Assembly (NCBI RefSeq): GCF_020829665.1
Contig: NZ_JAIVFT010000003.1
Location: 469,821 to 533,820 of the forward strand
Source: Nostoc sp. CHAB 5824
Lineage (GTDB): Bacteria > Cyanobacteriota > Cyanobacteriia > Cyanobacteriales > Nostocaceae
Reading direction: 5' to 3'
Length of the DNA stretch: 64,000 nucleotides
The position numbers and the translations under genes were made by a program. How positions within the stretch are numbered: position 1 is the stretch's first letter; the number at the start of each line of letters is the position of its first letter. Below, in pieces: positions 50,705 to 58,478 of this stretch. The notes under the pieces are model-generated. The model saw nothing but the letters and a program-made list of their open reading frames with translations. It was not told the origin of the DNA and searched no databases.

Positions 50705-51098
50705 TTATATTGAGCCGAGATGCCAATAGCTTGACAACATTTTAATAATAGAAATGCCCTCACCAGAGGGCAAGGGGCTATGCTACGCGCTTAGGAAAAA
50801 AGAACGCTCACGATAAAATTGAAATTTTGGATTTATAACGGCTTTTATACTACATATAGTGTATCGGAATACCAAAGTTTACAATCCGGATAAATAACAA
50901 AACCTTGCTATTGGATGAGGTTTCGGTTTCTTTTAAAGCGTCAGCGTGACGAAAGGATCATTGCGCCTCATTGAGATTGAACCGGATAGTTACCAAATAT
51001 GAGACACTAAGCATGAATACAATTTCATATGAACGCTTATTTGTGAAAAAAGTGCTAATAAATTTTAATTGTCAACTGTCTAATTGTTGCTATTTATG
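50705..51098. other. Intergenic region upstream of the ArsR-family gene
   Basis: It holds a small hairpin CCCTCACCAGAGGG near 50757-50770 and an imperfect palindrome ATACTACATATAGTGTAT around 50848-50865. No coding gene is seen. Confidence 0.4.
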
Positions 51099-51128
51099 CT
51101 GAAAATAAGGAAAACTTATCGTTTTCAG
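51099..51128. promoter_or_regulatory. Inverted repeat directly before the ArsR-family gene
   Basis: CTGAAAATAAG (51099-51109) and CTTATCGTTTTCAG (51115-51128) are inverted arms CTGAAAA/TTTTCAG with inner TAAG/CTTA. It ends four bases before the ATG at 51133 and is a natural candidate for autoregulation. Confidence 0.5.
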
Positions 51129-51132
51129 GGCA

Positions 51133-51432
51133 ATGCAAAATAGTACAAATTTAAGCATCGATTGTGTAGACAAGCTTAAGGTACTGGGAGATGAAACCCG
51201 TTTGGCAGTTTTACAACTTTTGATTGACAGTCCTAAGCGAGTGGGAGAGATGAATGCGATTTTGCATTTGGAGCAAAGTCTGCTCTCTCATCATTTACAG
51301 GTTTTGCGTCGAGCCAAATTGGTTGTGCGGGAGCGAGATGGCAAAGCATTTCTCTATCGTCTTGCCCCTCAAGTCGAAGTAGCTACAGGCAAGGCTTTAA
51401 ACCTCGGCTGTTGTGTTCTCTCATTCAACTAA
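51133..51432 (+). CDS. ArsR/SmtB-family transcriptional regulator
   Basis: A 99-residue winged-helix repressor. KLKVLGDETRLAVLQLLIDS is the first helices, LHLEQSLLSHHLQVLRRAKL the recognition helix, and VVRERDGKAFLYRLAP the wing. The ELCVCDL metal site of arsenite and zinc sensors is absent (VGEMNAIL instead); cysteines occur only at Cys10 and in a C-terminal LGCCVLS. It lies 33 bases before pstS and probably controls the phosphate-type transporter genes. The effector may be a metalloid bound by the C-terminal Cys pair, or none. Confidence 0.83.
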   Translation: MQNSTNLSIDCVDKLKVLGDETRLAVLQLLIDSPKRVGEMNAILHLEQSLLSHHLQVLRRAKLVVRERDGKAFLYRLAPQVEVATGKALNLGCCVLSFN

Positions 51433-51465
51433 AACCTGGAATATCTATAGAAATAAAGGGAGAAG

Positions 51466-52317
51466 ATGAAACATTCACAAATTTCAGCGATCGCAATAGG
51501 ATTAGTGACAAGCATTTGGTTGCAAGGTTGTTCTCAACCTCCGCAAGCAGTTACAAATGATGCAAATAGGCTACAAGGAAAATTGGTACTTACTGGTTCA
51601 AGTACAGTTGCACCATTAGCAGCAGAAATTGGCAAAAAGTTTGAATCGCAACATTCCGGTGTGCGAGTTGATGTGCAATCAGGGGGTTCTTCTCGTGGTA
51701 TTGCAGATGCTCGTCAAGGTGTAGCCAATATTGGCATGGTTTCCCGTGCCTTAAAGCCCGAAGAAAAAGATTTAAAAGCGTTTTCCATCGCTCGTGATGG
51801 AGTAACAATAATTCTCCATCAGGAAAATTCCGTGCAATCCCTAACTGACAAGCAAATTGTAGATATTTACACAGGCAAGGTGAATAACTGGAAACAGGTA
51901 GGGGGTAAGGATGGGGCAATTACAGTTGTTAATAAAGCCGAAGGACGTTCTACCCTAGAATTGTTTACCCACTACTTCAAGCTAAAAAATACTGACATCA
52001 AAGCACAAGTAGTAATTGGTGATAATGAGCAAGGAATTAAGACTGTAGCCGGAAACCCAAATGCTATTGGCTATGTTTCCATTGGTTCGGCAGAAAATAG
52101 CGCCGCTAATAAAGTACCAATCAAATTGTTAGCTGTAAACGGTGTAGCAGCAACAACAGCTAATGTACAAAACGGGAGCTTTCCTATTTCTCGACCGCTT
52201 AACTTGGTCACAAAAACCGAACCCCAAGGACTGGTGAAAGAATTTATTAACTTTGCACAATCGCAGCAGGTAAGTGACATTGTTAAAAAGCAGAACTTTG
52301 TCTCCATCGCTCAATGA
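51466..52317 (+). CDS. pstS: PstS-type phosphate-binding lipoprotein
   Basis: A 283-residue solute-binding protein. The lipobox WLQGC ends the signal peptide. LVLTGSSTVAPLAAEIGKKF, VDVQSGGSSRGIADARQGVA and VVNKAEGRSTLELFTHYF are the classical phosphate-contacting segments (TGSST, SGGSSRG, RxxxSGT-like). AAGGGAGAAG gives a good ribosome site. It is followed by pstC, pstA and pstB in an overlapping operon. Phosphate is the expected ligand; arsenate or another oxyanion is possible because an ArsR regulator leads the operon. Confidence 0.88.
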   Translation: MKHSQISAIAIGLVTSIWLQGCSQPPQAVTNDANRLQGKLVLTGSSTVAPLAAEIGKKFESQHSGVRVDVQSGGSSRGIADARQGVANIGMVSRALKPEEKDLKAFSIARDGVTIILHQENSVQSLTDKQIVDIYTGKVNNWKQVGGKDGAITVVNKAEGRSTLELFTHYFKLKNTDIKAQVVIGDNEQGIKTVAGNPNAIGYVSIGSAENSAANKVPIKLLAVNGVAATTANVQNGSFPISRPLNLVTKTEPQGLVKEFINFAQSQQVSDIVKKQNFVSIAQ

Positions 52318-53152
52318 TGTTTGGTTAATTTGGATACTACGAGGTTTGGCAACAATTGCAGGAGCGATCGCACTTTTAATTGTTGTTTTTCTACTTTGGG
52401 AATCCTTACCAATCTTCAGTCGTATAGCACTATCCCGCTTCTTTACCGACTCCTCTTGGAACCCCACAGCAGGTTTATATAATCTCTCACCCATGTTACT
52501 GGGTACTTTCTTGGCAATGGCTGGTGCGGTGCTAATTGCTACCCCTATAGGCATTTTATCTGCTGTCTTTTGCCAATTCTATGCCCCGCCAATGGTAGCT
52601 CAACTCTATCGCCGCCTCATTGAATTATTAGCGGGGATTCCTTCTGTAGTGTATGGCTTTTGGGGATTAGTTGTGCTGGTTCCTCTGATTGGAAAAATTC
52701 ATCCACCAGGGCCAAGCTTATTAGCAGGAATAGCAATTCTAGGGGTGATGATTCTGCCAACAGTCGCCCTTGTAGCCGATGCTAGCCTAGAGAAAGTTCC
52801 CACCTCTTACATTCAAGGTGCTGCTGCACTAGGGTTATCACGTTGGACAACAATCTGCACAGTAGTTTTTTCATCAGCCAAATCAGGATTATTTACAGGC
52901 TTAATTTTAGGGACAGGTCGTGCCATTGGTGAAACAATGGCAATTTTGATGGTATGCGGCAATGTGGTACAGACCCCAAAAAGCTTATTTGACCCCATCC
53001 GCACACTCACAGCCAATATTGCTTTAGAAATGGCGTATGCCACAGGAGATCACCGTAGTGCGCTCTTTGTCAGTGGTTTGATATTGATGGGAATGATTGT
53101 GGTCTTAGTGGCGATCGCTGAAGTTATCAGTCAAGGCAAATGGCACAGATAA
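52274..53152 (+). CDS. pstC: Phosphate ABC transporter permease PstC
   Basis: A 292-residue inner-membrane permease with six helices. GIPSVVYGFWGLVVLVPLIG and EKVPTSYIQGAAALGLSRWT (EAA-type loop) and GRAIGETMAILMVCG are PstC/PstA hallmarks. The frame opens at GTG 52274, overlapping pstS by 44 bases; TTG 52280 or a later codon is possible. It overlaps pstA by 13 bases. Confidence 0.87.
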   Translation: MTLLKSRTLSPSLNDVWLIWILRGLATIAGAIALLIVVFLLWESLPIFSRIALSRFFTDSSWNPTAGLYNLSPMLLGTFLAMAGAVLIATPIGILSAVFCQFYAPPMVAQLYRRLIELLAGIPSVVYGFWGLVVLVPLIGKIHPPGPSLLAGIAILGVMILPTVALVADASLEKVPTSYIQGAAALGLSRWTTICTVVFSSAKSGLFTGLILGTGRAIGETMAILMVCGNVVQTPKSLFDPIRTLTANIALEMAYATGDHRSALFVSGLILMGMIVVLVAIAEVISQGKWHR

Positions 53153-54012
53153 AACAAAGCAAAGACAATCGTATCACTCTTAGAGAGTGGCTAGCAACAA
53201 GCTTAGTTTGGGCAACAGCCGCCTTCGTTACCGCCATCTTTTTATGGATAGTCAGCGATATCCTCTGGCACGGTATGGGAAATTTATCTTGGGAATTTCT
53301 GATTAGTGAACCAGAGAATGCGGGTAGAGAAGGTGGAATTGCCAGTATTCTCGTTTCCACCGTTTTAATTATTGGTGTATGTATGACGGTTTGCCTACCC
53401 GTTGGTGTTGGTACAGCAGTTTTACTAGCAGAATTTACTCCTAGTGATAGTTGGTTCGCTAGATTAGTACGCCGCAGTCTAGATGTACTTGCTGGTGTAC
53501 CTTCGATTGTCTTTGGGTTGTTTGGTAACGTCTTGTTTTGCAAAGTTTTAGGACTGGGGTTTTCCATTCTTTCAGGTGGACTCACACTGGCGTGTATGGT
53601 GCTACCAATCTTGATTCGCTCTACAGAGGAAGGATTTTTAGCGGTTCCTAATGAGTACAGATTAGGAGCCGCCGCTCTTGGCTTTTCGCGCACAACCACA
53701 ATATTTCAGATACTATTACCTGCTGCTGTTCCTGGTTTAGTTGTGGGATTTGTGCTTGGTGTTGGTCGGGCTATTGCGGAAACTGCGGCTTTAATTTTTA
53801 CTAGCGGTTACGTAGACCGAATGCCACAATCACTCCTCGATTCTGGGCGTACCCTTTCGGTTCATATTTTTGATTTATCAATGAACATTTCAGGAGGAGA
53901 TAAGAGTGCTTATGCTAGTGCATCGGTTTTGCTATTACTACTGCTGTTGATTAATGGCACAGCAGCGTGGATTGCAAAACGTTGGTTACACAGCAGAGTT
54001 ATTTCTGGATGA
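53140..54012 (+). CDS. pstA: Phosphate ABC transporter permease PstA
   Basis: A 290-residue permease with six helices. LAGVPSIVFGLFGNVLFCKV, VPNEYRLGAAALGFSRTTTI (EAA loop) and GVGRAIAETAALIFTSGYVD mark it as PstA. The ATG at 53140 overlaps pstC, and pstB follows after a short gap. It pairs with PstC in the membrane. Confidence 0.87.
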   Translation: MAQIKQSKDNRITLREWLATSLVWATAAFVTAIFLWIVSDILWHGMGNLSWEFLISEPENAGREGGIASILVSTVLIIGVCMTVCLPVGVGTAVLLAEFTPSDSWFARLVRRSLDVLAGVPSIVFGLFGNVLFCKVLGLGFSILSGGLTLACMVLPILIRSTEEGFLAVPNEYRLGAAALGFSRTTTIFQILLPAAVPGLVVGFVLGVGRAIAETAALIFTSGYVDRMPQSLLDSGRTLSVHIFDLSMNISGGDKSAYASASVLLLLLLLINGTAAWIAKRWLHSRVISG

Positions 54013-54039
54013 GGACTGGTGGATATAGAGGAGGACATT

Positions 54040-54816
54040 TTGGCAGTTGCTGAACCGTTGATTCAAATTGAAAACTTAACTCTGCAATACGCACAAAAAA
54101 CTGCCCTTGTTAATGTCAACTTAGCTATCAATGCCGGAGAAATTTTGGCTTTAGTTGGGCCTTCTGGTTGTGGAAAAACTAGCTTGCTCAGTTGTCTCAA
54201 CCGCCTCAGCGATATGATTCCCAAGTGTCGAGTTCAGGGAAGAATCCGCATTGGTAGTCTAGAAGTGGTAAATTCCAAAATCAATGTTATCGCCTTGCGG
54301 CGTCAAGTCGGCATGATTTTTCAAAAACCGAATCCCTTTCCTTTCTCAATATGGCAGAATTTGGAATTACCTTTGCGAGAGCATGGCATCCGCGATCGCC
54401 ACCAAATTGATACAATTATCGAAACCAGCCTCCAAGATGTAGGGCTATGGGACGAAGTAAAAGACCGGCTGCAATCTTCAGCTTTAGCTCTTTCTGGTGG
54501 GCAGCAGCAACGTTTGTGCATAGCTAGAGCCTTGGCTTTGCAGCCAGAAGTTTTACTACTGGATGAACCTTGTAGCGCCCTCGACCCTATTTCCAGCAAC
54601 GTTGTTGAAGATTTAATTATCAGTTTGCGCCAGCGCTATACTCTGTTAATTGTTACTCACAATCTGGCTCAAGCCAAGAGAATTGCAGATCGAGTCGCTT
54701 TATTTTGGGTACAAGACGGCATTGGACAACTGATTGAATCAGGTACTGTAGAGCAGGTTTTTAATCATCCTCAACATCCTTTAACAGTTGCTTATGTAAC
54801 TGGTGCCAGGGGTTAA
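54040..54816 (+). CDS. pstB: Phosphate ABC transporter ATPase PstB
   Basis: An ABC ATPase with Walker A GPSGCGKTSLLSCLNRL, Q-loop GMIFQKPNPFPFSIWQN (the PstB-typical KPNPFP), signature LSGGQQQRLCIARAL, Walker B VLLLDEPCSALDP and H-loop VTHNL. The open frame starts at GTG 54019, but TTG 54040 has a strong GAGGAGG seven bases upstream and gives the usual length (258 residues), so it is chosen. It energises PstCA. Confidence 0.87.
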   Translation: MAVAEPLIQIENLTLQYAQKTALVNVNLAINAGEILALVGPSGCGKTSLLSCLNRLSDMIPKCRVQGRIRIGSLEVVNSKINVIALRRQVGMIFQKPNPFPFSIWQNLELPLREHGIRDRHQIDTIIETSLQDVGLWDEVKDRLQSSALALSGGQQQRLCIARALALQPEVLLLDEPCSALDPISSNVVEDLIISLRQRYTLLIVTHNLAQAKRIADRVALFWVQDGIGQLIESGTVEQVFNHPQHPLTVAYVTGARG

Positions 54817-55150
54817 ATCCACAAGCTAATTTTTTCGTCCCAAGGGGCAGGTTTGCTAATTTGCTTCTATAATTTTTTTTGCTAATTTTAGCTTGTCTAA
54901 ATATTAGCATAACTAATATTTAGATAGACAATATTTTTAAACCAAATATTATTAGATAATTAAACAGAATAATTAGGCACATTGTCTCTCCGTACCTTGT
55001 TTTCTGTTTGATGATTTAACTAAGGAATTTAATTTTTTACTAATACTTCTATAGGTATCTTATTTAACGCTTATAGCACGTTAAATTTAGGCCATCATAG
55101 CCTTATTAATTTAATTATACACTAAGTTTATCGATGAACCGGATTAAAGC
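54817..55150. other. AT-rich intergenic region with motif B copy 3
   Basis: Besides motif B (54897-54923) the stretch is AT-rich with no gene. The palindrome is not close to any intact gene, so the gene it served may have been lost. Confidence 0.45.
54897..54923. promoter_or_regulatory. Motif B copy 3, perfect inverted repeat
   Basis: CTAAATATTAG (54897-54907), spacer CATAA, CTAATATTTAG (54913-54923): perfect 11-base arms, further extended by flanking TGT / ACA. It is the best copy of motif B. Confidence 0.55.
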
Positions 55151-55255
55151 ATGGAATTTCTTTTGAAATTTGAATTCTGGGAGCAGAGTTTTGCTCGCCT
55201 AGATAAGTATCTACAACAATTGCAAGCAGAGGAAAAGAAACGCGATCGCTCATAG
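55151..55255 (+). CDS. Possible small protein, 34 residues
   Basis: MEFLLKFEFWEQSFARLDKY then LQQLQAEEKKRDRS forms an amphipathic, coiled-coil-like helix. It is not recognised and there is no strong ribosome site. Its composition looks protein-like, but it may be the stump of a longer gene. The opposite-strand frame 55128-55382 is less convincing. Confidence 0.3.
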   Translation: MEFLLKFEFWEQSFARLDKYLQQLQAEEKKRDRS

Positions 55256-55394
55256 GTTGCGATTGACATTGCGATCGGTTAAGGAAAGCGTCGTAACTCG
55301 CGTCTTGAATGCCCCACGCAAACTCGTCTTCGGAACAAGACGGAAAAACGACGCTGCACATCGCAATGCAAGGGTTGATCAAGTACTTAGTTGT

Positions 55395-56399
55395 TTATGG
55401 GCGATTTCCAGAAGGGTACTCATGCCCTAAAATGGGATGGGGTGTGTAAGGTTCTTCTAGGAATTTGCGCTCTTGATCAGACAGTTCTAAATCCACCGCC
55501 TCGACAGCCTCTTTGAGATGTTCGATCTTGCTAGCGCCTATTATGGGAGATGTTACACCTGGTTGATGCAATAGCCAAGCTAGGGCAATTTGTGTAGGTT
55601 TAACCCCTCGTTTTGTAGCTAATTCAACTACGCGCTCAACTATTTGAAAATCTGAATCTTGATAGTAGAGCTTGTGAGCGAATTCGTCAGTTTTTGCACG
55701 TAGTGTTTGCCCATAGTCTGACTTACTGCGATTCCCTGACAAAAAGCCCCGCGCTAGTGGACTCCAAGGAATAATACCAATCCCTTGATCTCGGGCTAGA
55801 GGTATGACTTCTCGTTCTTCTTCTCGATAGACTAGGTTATAGTGATTTTGAATTGATACAAAGCGAGTCCAGCCGTGAATGTCTGCTGTATAAAGGGCTT
55901 TGGCAAACTGCCATGCGTAAACACTAGAAATCCCCAGGTAACGGACTTTACCCGCTTTTACAAGATCATGAAGTGCTTCTAGGGTTTCTTCGATTGGTGT
56001 CTCATAGTCCCAACGGTGAATTTGGTATAAGTCTACATAATCGGTCTGTAGTCGCCGCAAAGAAGCATCAATGCTATCAAAAATATGTTTGCGAGATAGT
56101 CCTCGATCATTTGGGCCATCGCCGACTTTACCATGTACTTTGGTAGCAATAACAACCTGATCTCTGTTTGCAAAGTCTTTGAGCGCTCGCCCGACAATTT
56201 CTTCACTAGCGCCCAAGGAATAGACATCGGCGGTATCAAAGAAGTTAATCCCCAATTCCAAAGCCAGTTTTATAAATGGGCGACTTTCTTCTTCTTCTAA
56301 TACCCATTGGCGCAATTTACGGGAGCCATAAGTCATCGTGCCGAGGGTGACACGCGATACTTTGAGTCCAGTTTTGCCAAGATTTACATATTTGATCAT
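55395..56399 (-). CDS. Aldo/keto reductase
   Basis: A 334-residue AKR resembling the voltage-gated K-channel-beta / YajO-like group. GKTGLKVSRVTLGTMTYGSR, FFDTADVYSLGASEEIVGRA (Asp, Tyr), VIATKVHGKVG (Lys), LYQIHRWDYETPIEETLEAL (His) and PGVTSPIIGASKIEHLKEAV are visible. It is related to, but clearly different from, 43234. It is monocistronic on the minus strand. Confidence 0.87.
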   Translation of the reverse strand: MIKYVNLGKTGLKVSRVTLGTMTYGSRKLRQWVLEEEESRPFIKLALELGINFFDTADVYSLGASEEIVGRALKDFANRDQVVIATKVHGKVGDGPNDRGLSRKHIFDSIDASLRRLQTDYVDLYQIHRWDYETPIEETLEALHDLVKAGKVRYLGISSVYAWQFAKALYTADIHGWTRFVSIQNHYNLVYREEEREVIPLARDQGIGIIPWSPLARGFLSGNRSKSDYGQTLRAKTDEFAHKLYYQDSDFQIVERVVELATKRGVKPTQIALAWLLHQPGVTSPIIGASKIEHLKEAVEAVDLELSDQERKFLEEPYTPHPILGHEYPSGNRP

Positions 56400-56658
56400 A
56401 CTGTCTGCTCTACTTTTGTTGGGATACTTAATAACGTTGTGACATTTCTACAGGCAGTTGAGAGGTGCAATTGGCTTCATAGGTGCGTCCTCAAGCTAAT
56501 TTTTAATGAATCAGTAGAATGTTGTTACCAGAGGCTTTGCACTTTTCTCGTACACTTGATCTGCCTAAAGTATTGCAAGAGCTATGAGCATTACTTTGCA
56601 ACAGCTAGGATTGAAATACTATATACCAATCGGGTTACCGGAGTTAATGACTATAAGA

Positions 56659-57955
56659 TTAAGAATCAATCCAACGGCTCACTGCTGGCAATTGTGCAGA
56701 GAACCATAGCGCACCTAAGATATTTAGACTGCCACAGACAATCAAGGCATTAGTCGCACCAAATTCTGTGCCAAAGTTCCAGCTAACAGATTCCCAAAGG
56801 GTATCATACCCACCATTGCTAGGGCATAAAAACTCATCACCCGTCCGCGCTTATCCTCGGCAACTAGGGTTTGGATAATCATATTACTACTGGTAATCAG
56901 AAGGATAGAAAAGCAGCCTGTAAACACCAGTATGATTATGGATAATCCAACTTGACGCGATAGTGAGAAGGAAATCACACTTATCCCAATCAAGACTTGA
57001 GCGACTACAATCAAACGTTCTAAGCCCGCAATCCCTCGCCTAACACTTAGATACAAACAAGCAAATAACGAGCCAATGGGCGCTGAGGTGCTGAGGTGAG
57101 CCATCGTAGTTGCATCCCCATTTAAAATCTTAGCCGCGAAGACAGGCATGAGGCATGAGCGCGACATGAGACATCCCGACTAAACCTTGTAATGCCAGTA
57201 TTAATAAAATTGCTCTAATCGCTGGAATTTGGAGACATATTCAAAGCCCTCCCGCAATTTCTGCAAAGTATCGCTAAAGCTCGTCAGGATCTGTGTGGAT
57301 CTGACTTTCAGCCGCATCGCTAGCAGGGTAAAGATGGCAGGGATATAGCTGAGGGTATCGTAGAGAAAACAATATTTCACCCCTAGCGTCGCAATCAAAA
57401 TCCCGCCCATAGCCGGCCCCAATACCAGCGAGGAACTTAACATCACTGAATTCAAAGCGATGCCTTCGGCGGGCTACGCCAACGCATTACTCCAATGGGC
57501 GCGATCGCCTACGGTTTCGGTGACGATTGTATGACGCACGGGCATATCTAATCCCTTGAGCAAACCATTGAGAACACTCAGTACCAATAGAATGGGAAAT
57601 GTAATCGAATTCGTAAAGGTAAGAATTGTCAAAGCCAGGGAAACGCTAATTCCCAATATCTGCACTAGGATTAACAAGTCACGACGACTCCAGCGATCAG
57701 ACAATACGCCGGAAAAGGGAATCACTAATAACGTCGGTAAAAATTGCACAAAGCCCGCAACTCCCAACAACCAAGCCGATTTAGTCAAATCGTATACAGC
57801 CAAGGAATAGTTAACTGCTGGGTCATAAATGTCCCAGACATTGATAGTAACTGTCCTCCAAAAAACAGGCGAAAATTACGCCAGCGAAAGGCGGGTAAAT
57901 ATTGGTAAATGATATTACTTACGCGATCGCCTAGTTGTCTATTCCAAATTTTCAT
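56659..57955 (-). pseudogene. MFS transporter pseudogene
   Basis: The pieces of one MFS_3 exporter lie in order on the minus strand: ATG 57955 with NFRLFFGGQLLSMSGTFMTQ, a frameshift near 57810, the fragment AVYDLTKSAWLLGVAGFVQF, a TAG within 21 inserted bases at 57462-57482, the fragment NSVMLSSSLVLGPAMGGILI, further breaks near 57190 and 57085, VAEDKRGRVMSFYALAMVGM, and a frameshift near 56755 before the end FGATNALIVCGSLNILGALW. It is related to the intact gene at 30369. It is beyond rescue by a single change. Confidence 0.85.
57462..57482. mobile_element. 21-base dispersed repeat inserted in a HIP1 site
   Basis: Removing GCCTTCGGCGGGCTACGCCA plus one A restores GCGATCGC and an uninterrupted protein frame (HWSNA-IALNSVM). 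The unit matches repeats at 36.3, 47.8, 48.08 and 62.72 kb. It keeps the reading frame but brings a TAG on the gene's strand. Exact ends are ambiguous by a base or two because flanks share bases. Confidence 0.7.
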
Positions 57956-57978
57956 TAGCGGAATTATACTATGTCATC

Positions 57979-58005
57979 CTAAATCTTAGATTAACTAATA
58001 TTTAG
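57979..58005. promoter_or_regulatory. Motif B copy 4
   Basis: CTAAATCTTAG (57979-57989), spacer ATTAA, CTAATATTTAG (57995-58005). It lies 24 bases upstream of the ATG at 57955 of the broken MFS gene, whose promoter it would cover. Confidence 0.5.
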
Positions 58006-58330
58006 TTTCACTAATAATTATAGGATAATTGCGTAGTTTACTACCGCAGGCATCGCCTCTGGTTTTGTTGAGAAATGCTGCACGCCCATCCGCAATAGTT
58101 AAGTTTACTGATTGAATATCACTAATTGTCAGCCCGGCCTGTTCCAAAGCTTTCACTACAAAAAAGGTTTGGGCCGTACCTCTAGAATAAGCAACTTTTT
58201 TACCTTTAATATCTGCTAATGTTTTGATAGGAGAATCCTTTAACACGATAATCGCAGAACCTTCTCCAGTACCTGGTGGAGTGTTAACTACATAGATCAA
58301 ATTAGTATCAGCAGCCTGGGCAAAAATTTT
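58006..58330 (-). pseudogene. Sulfonate-type SBP fragment
   Basis: A middle portion of an SsuA-like protein: KIFAQAADTNLIYVVNTPPG, SAIIVLKDSPIKTLADIKGK, KVAYSRGTAQTFFVVKALEQ, then SVNLTIADGRAAFLN before it is cut near a GGCATCGCC repeat word. Neither the signal peptide nor the C-terminal half remains. It is the fourth SBP of this family in the window. Confidence 0.75.
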
Positions 58331-58478
58331 GAAATCAAAATATCCGCAAGACAGTGGTGATAGTGAAGTTCTAACTCTTTCAAGGAACTAGTGACCGGAA
58401 TCTGTGGGTAGATATTTAACAATCAGCCTGAAAGCACGTTTAAAATTTAAGTAAAGAAATATTTCGTAGCTTACAGGC

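Noticed and set aside
55128..55382. 84-residue minus-strand frame
   Set aside because: No ribosome site and unlikely composition; the short plus-strand frame is at least as plausible and both are weak.
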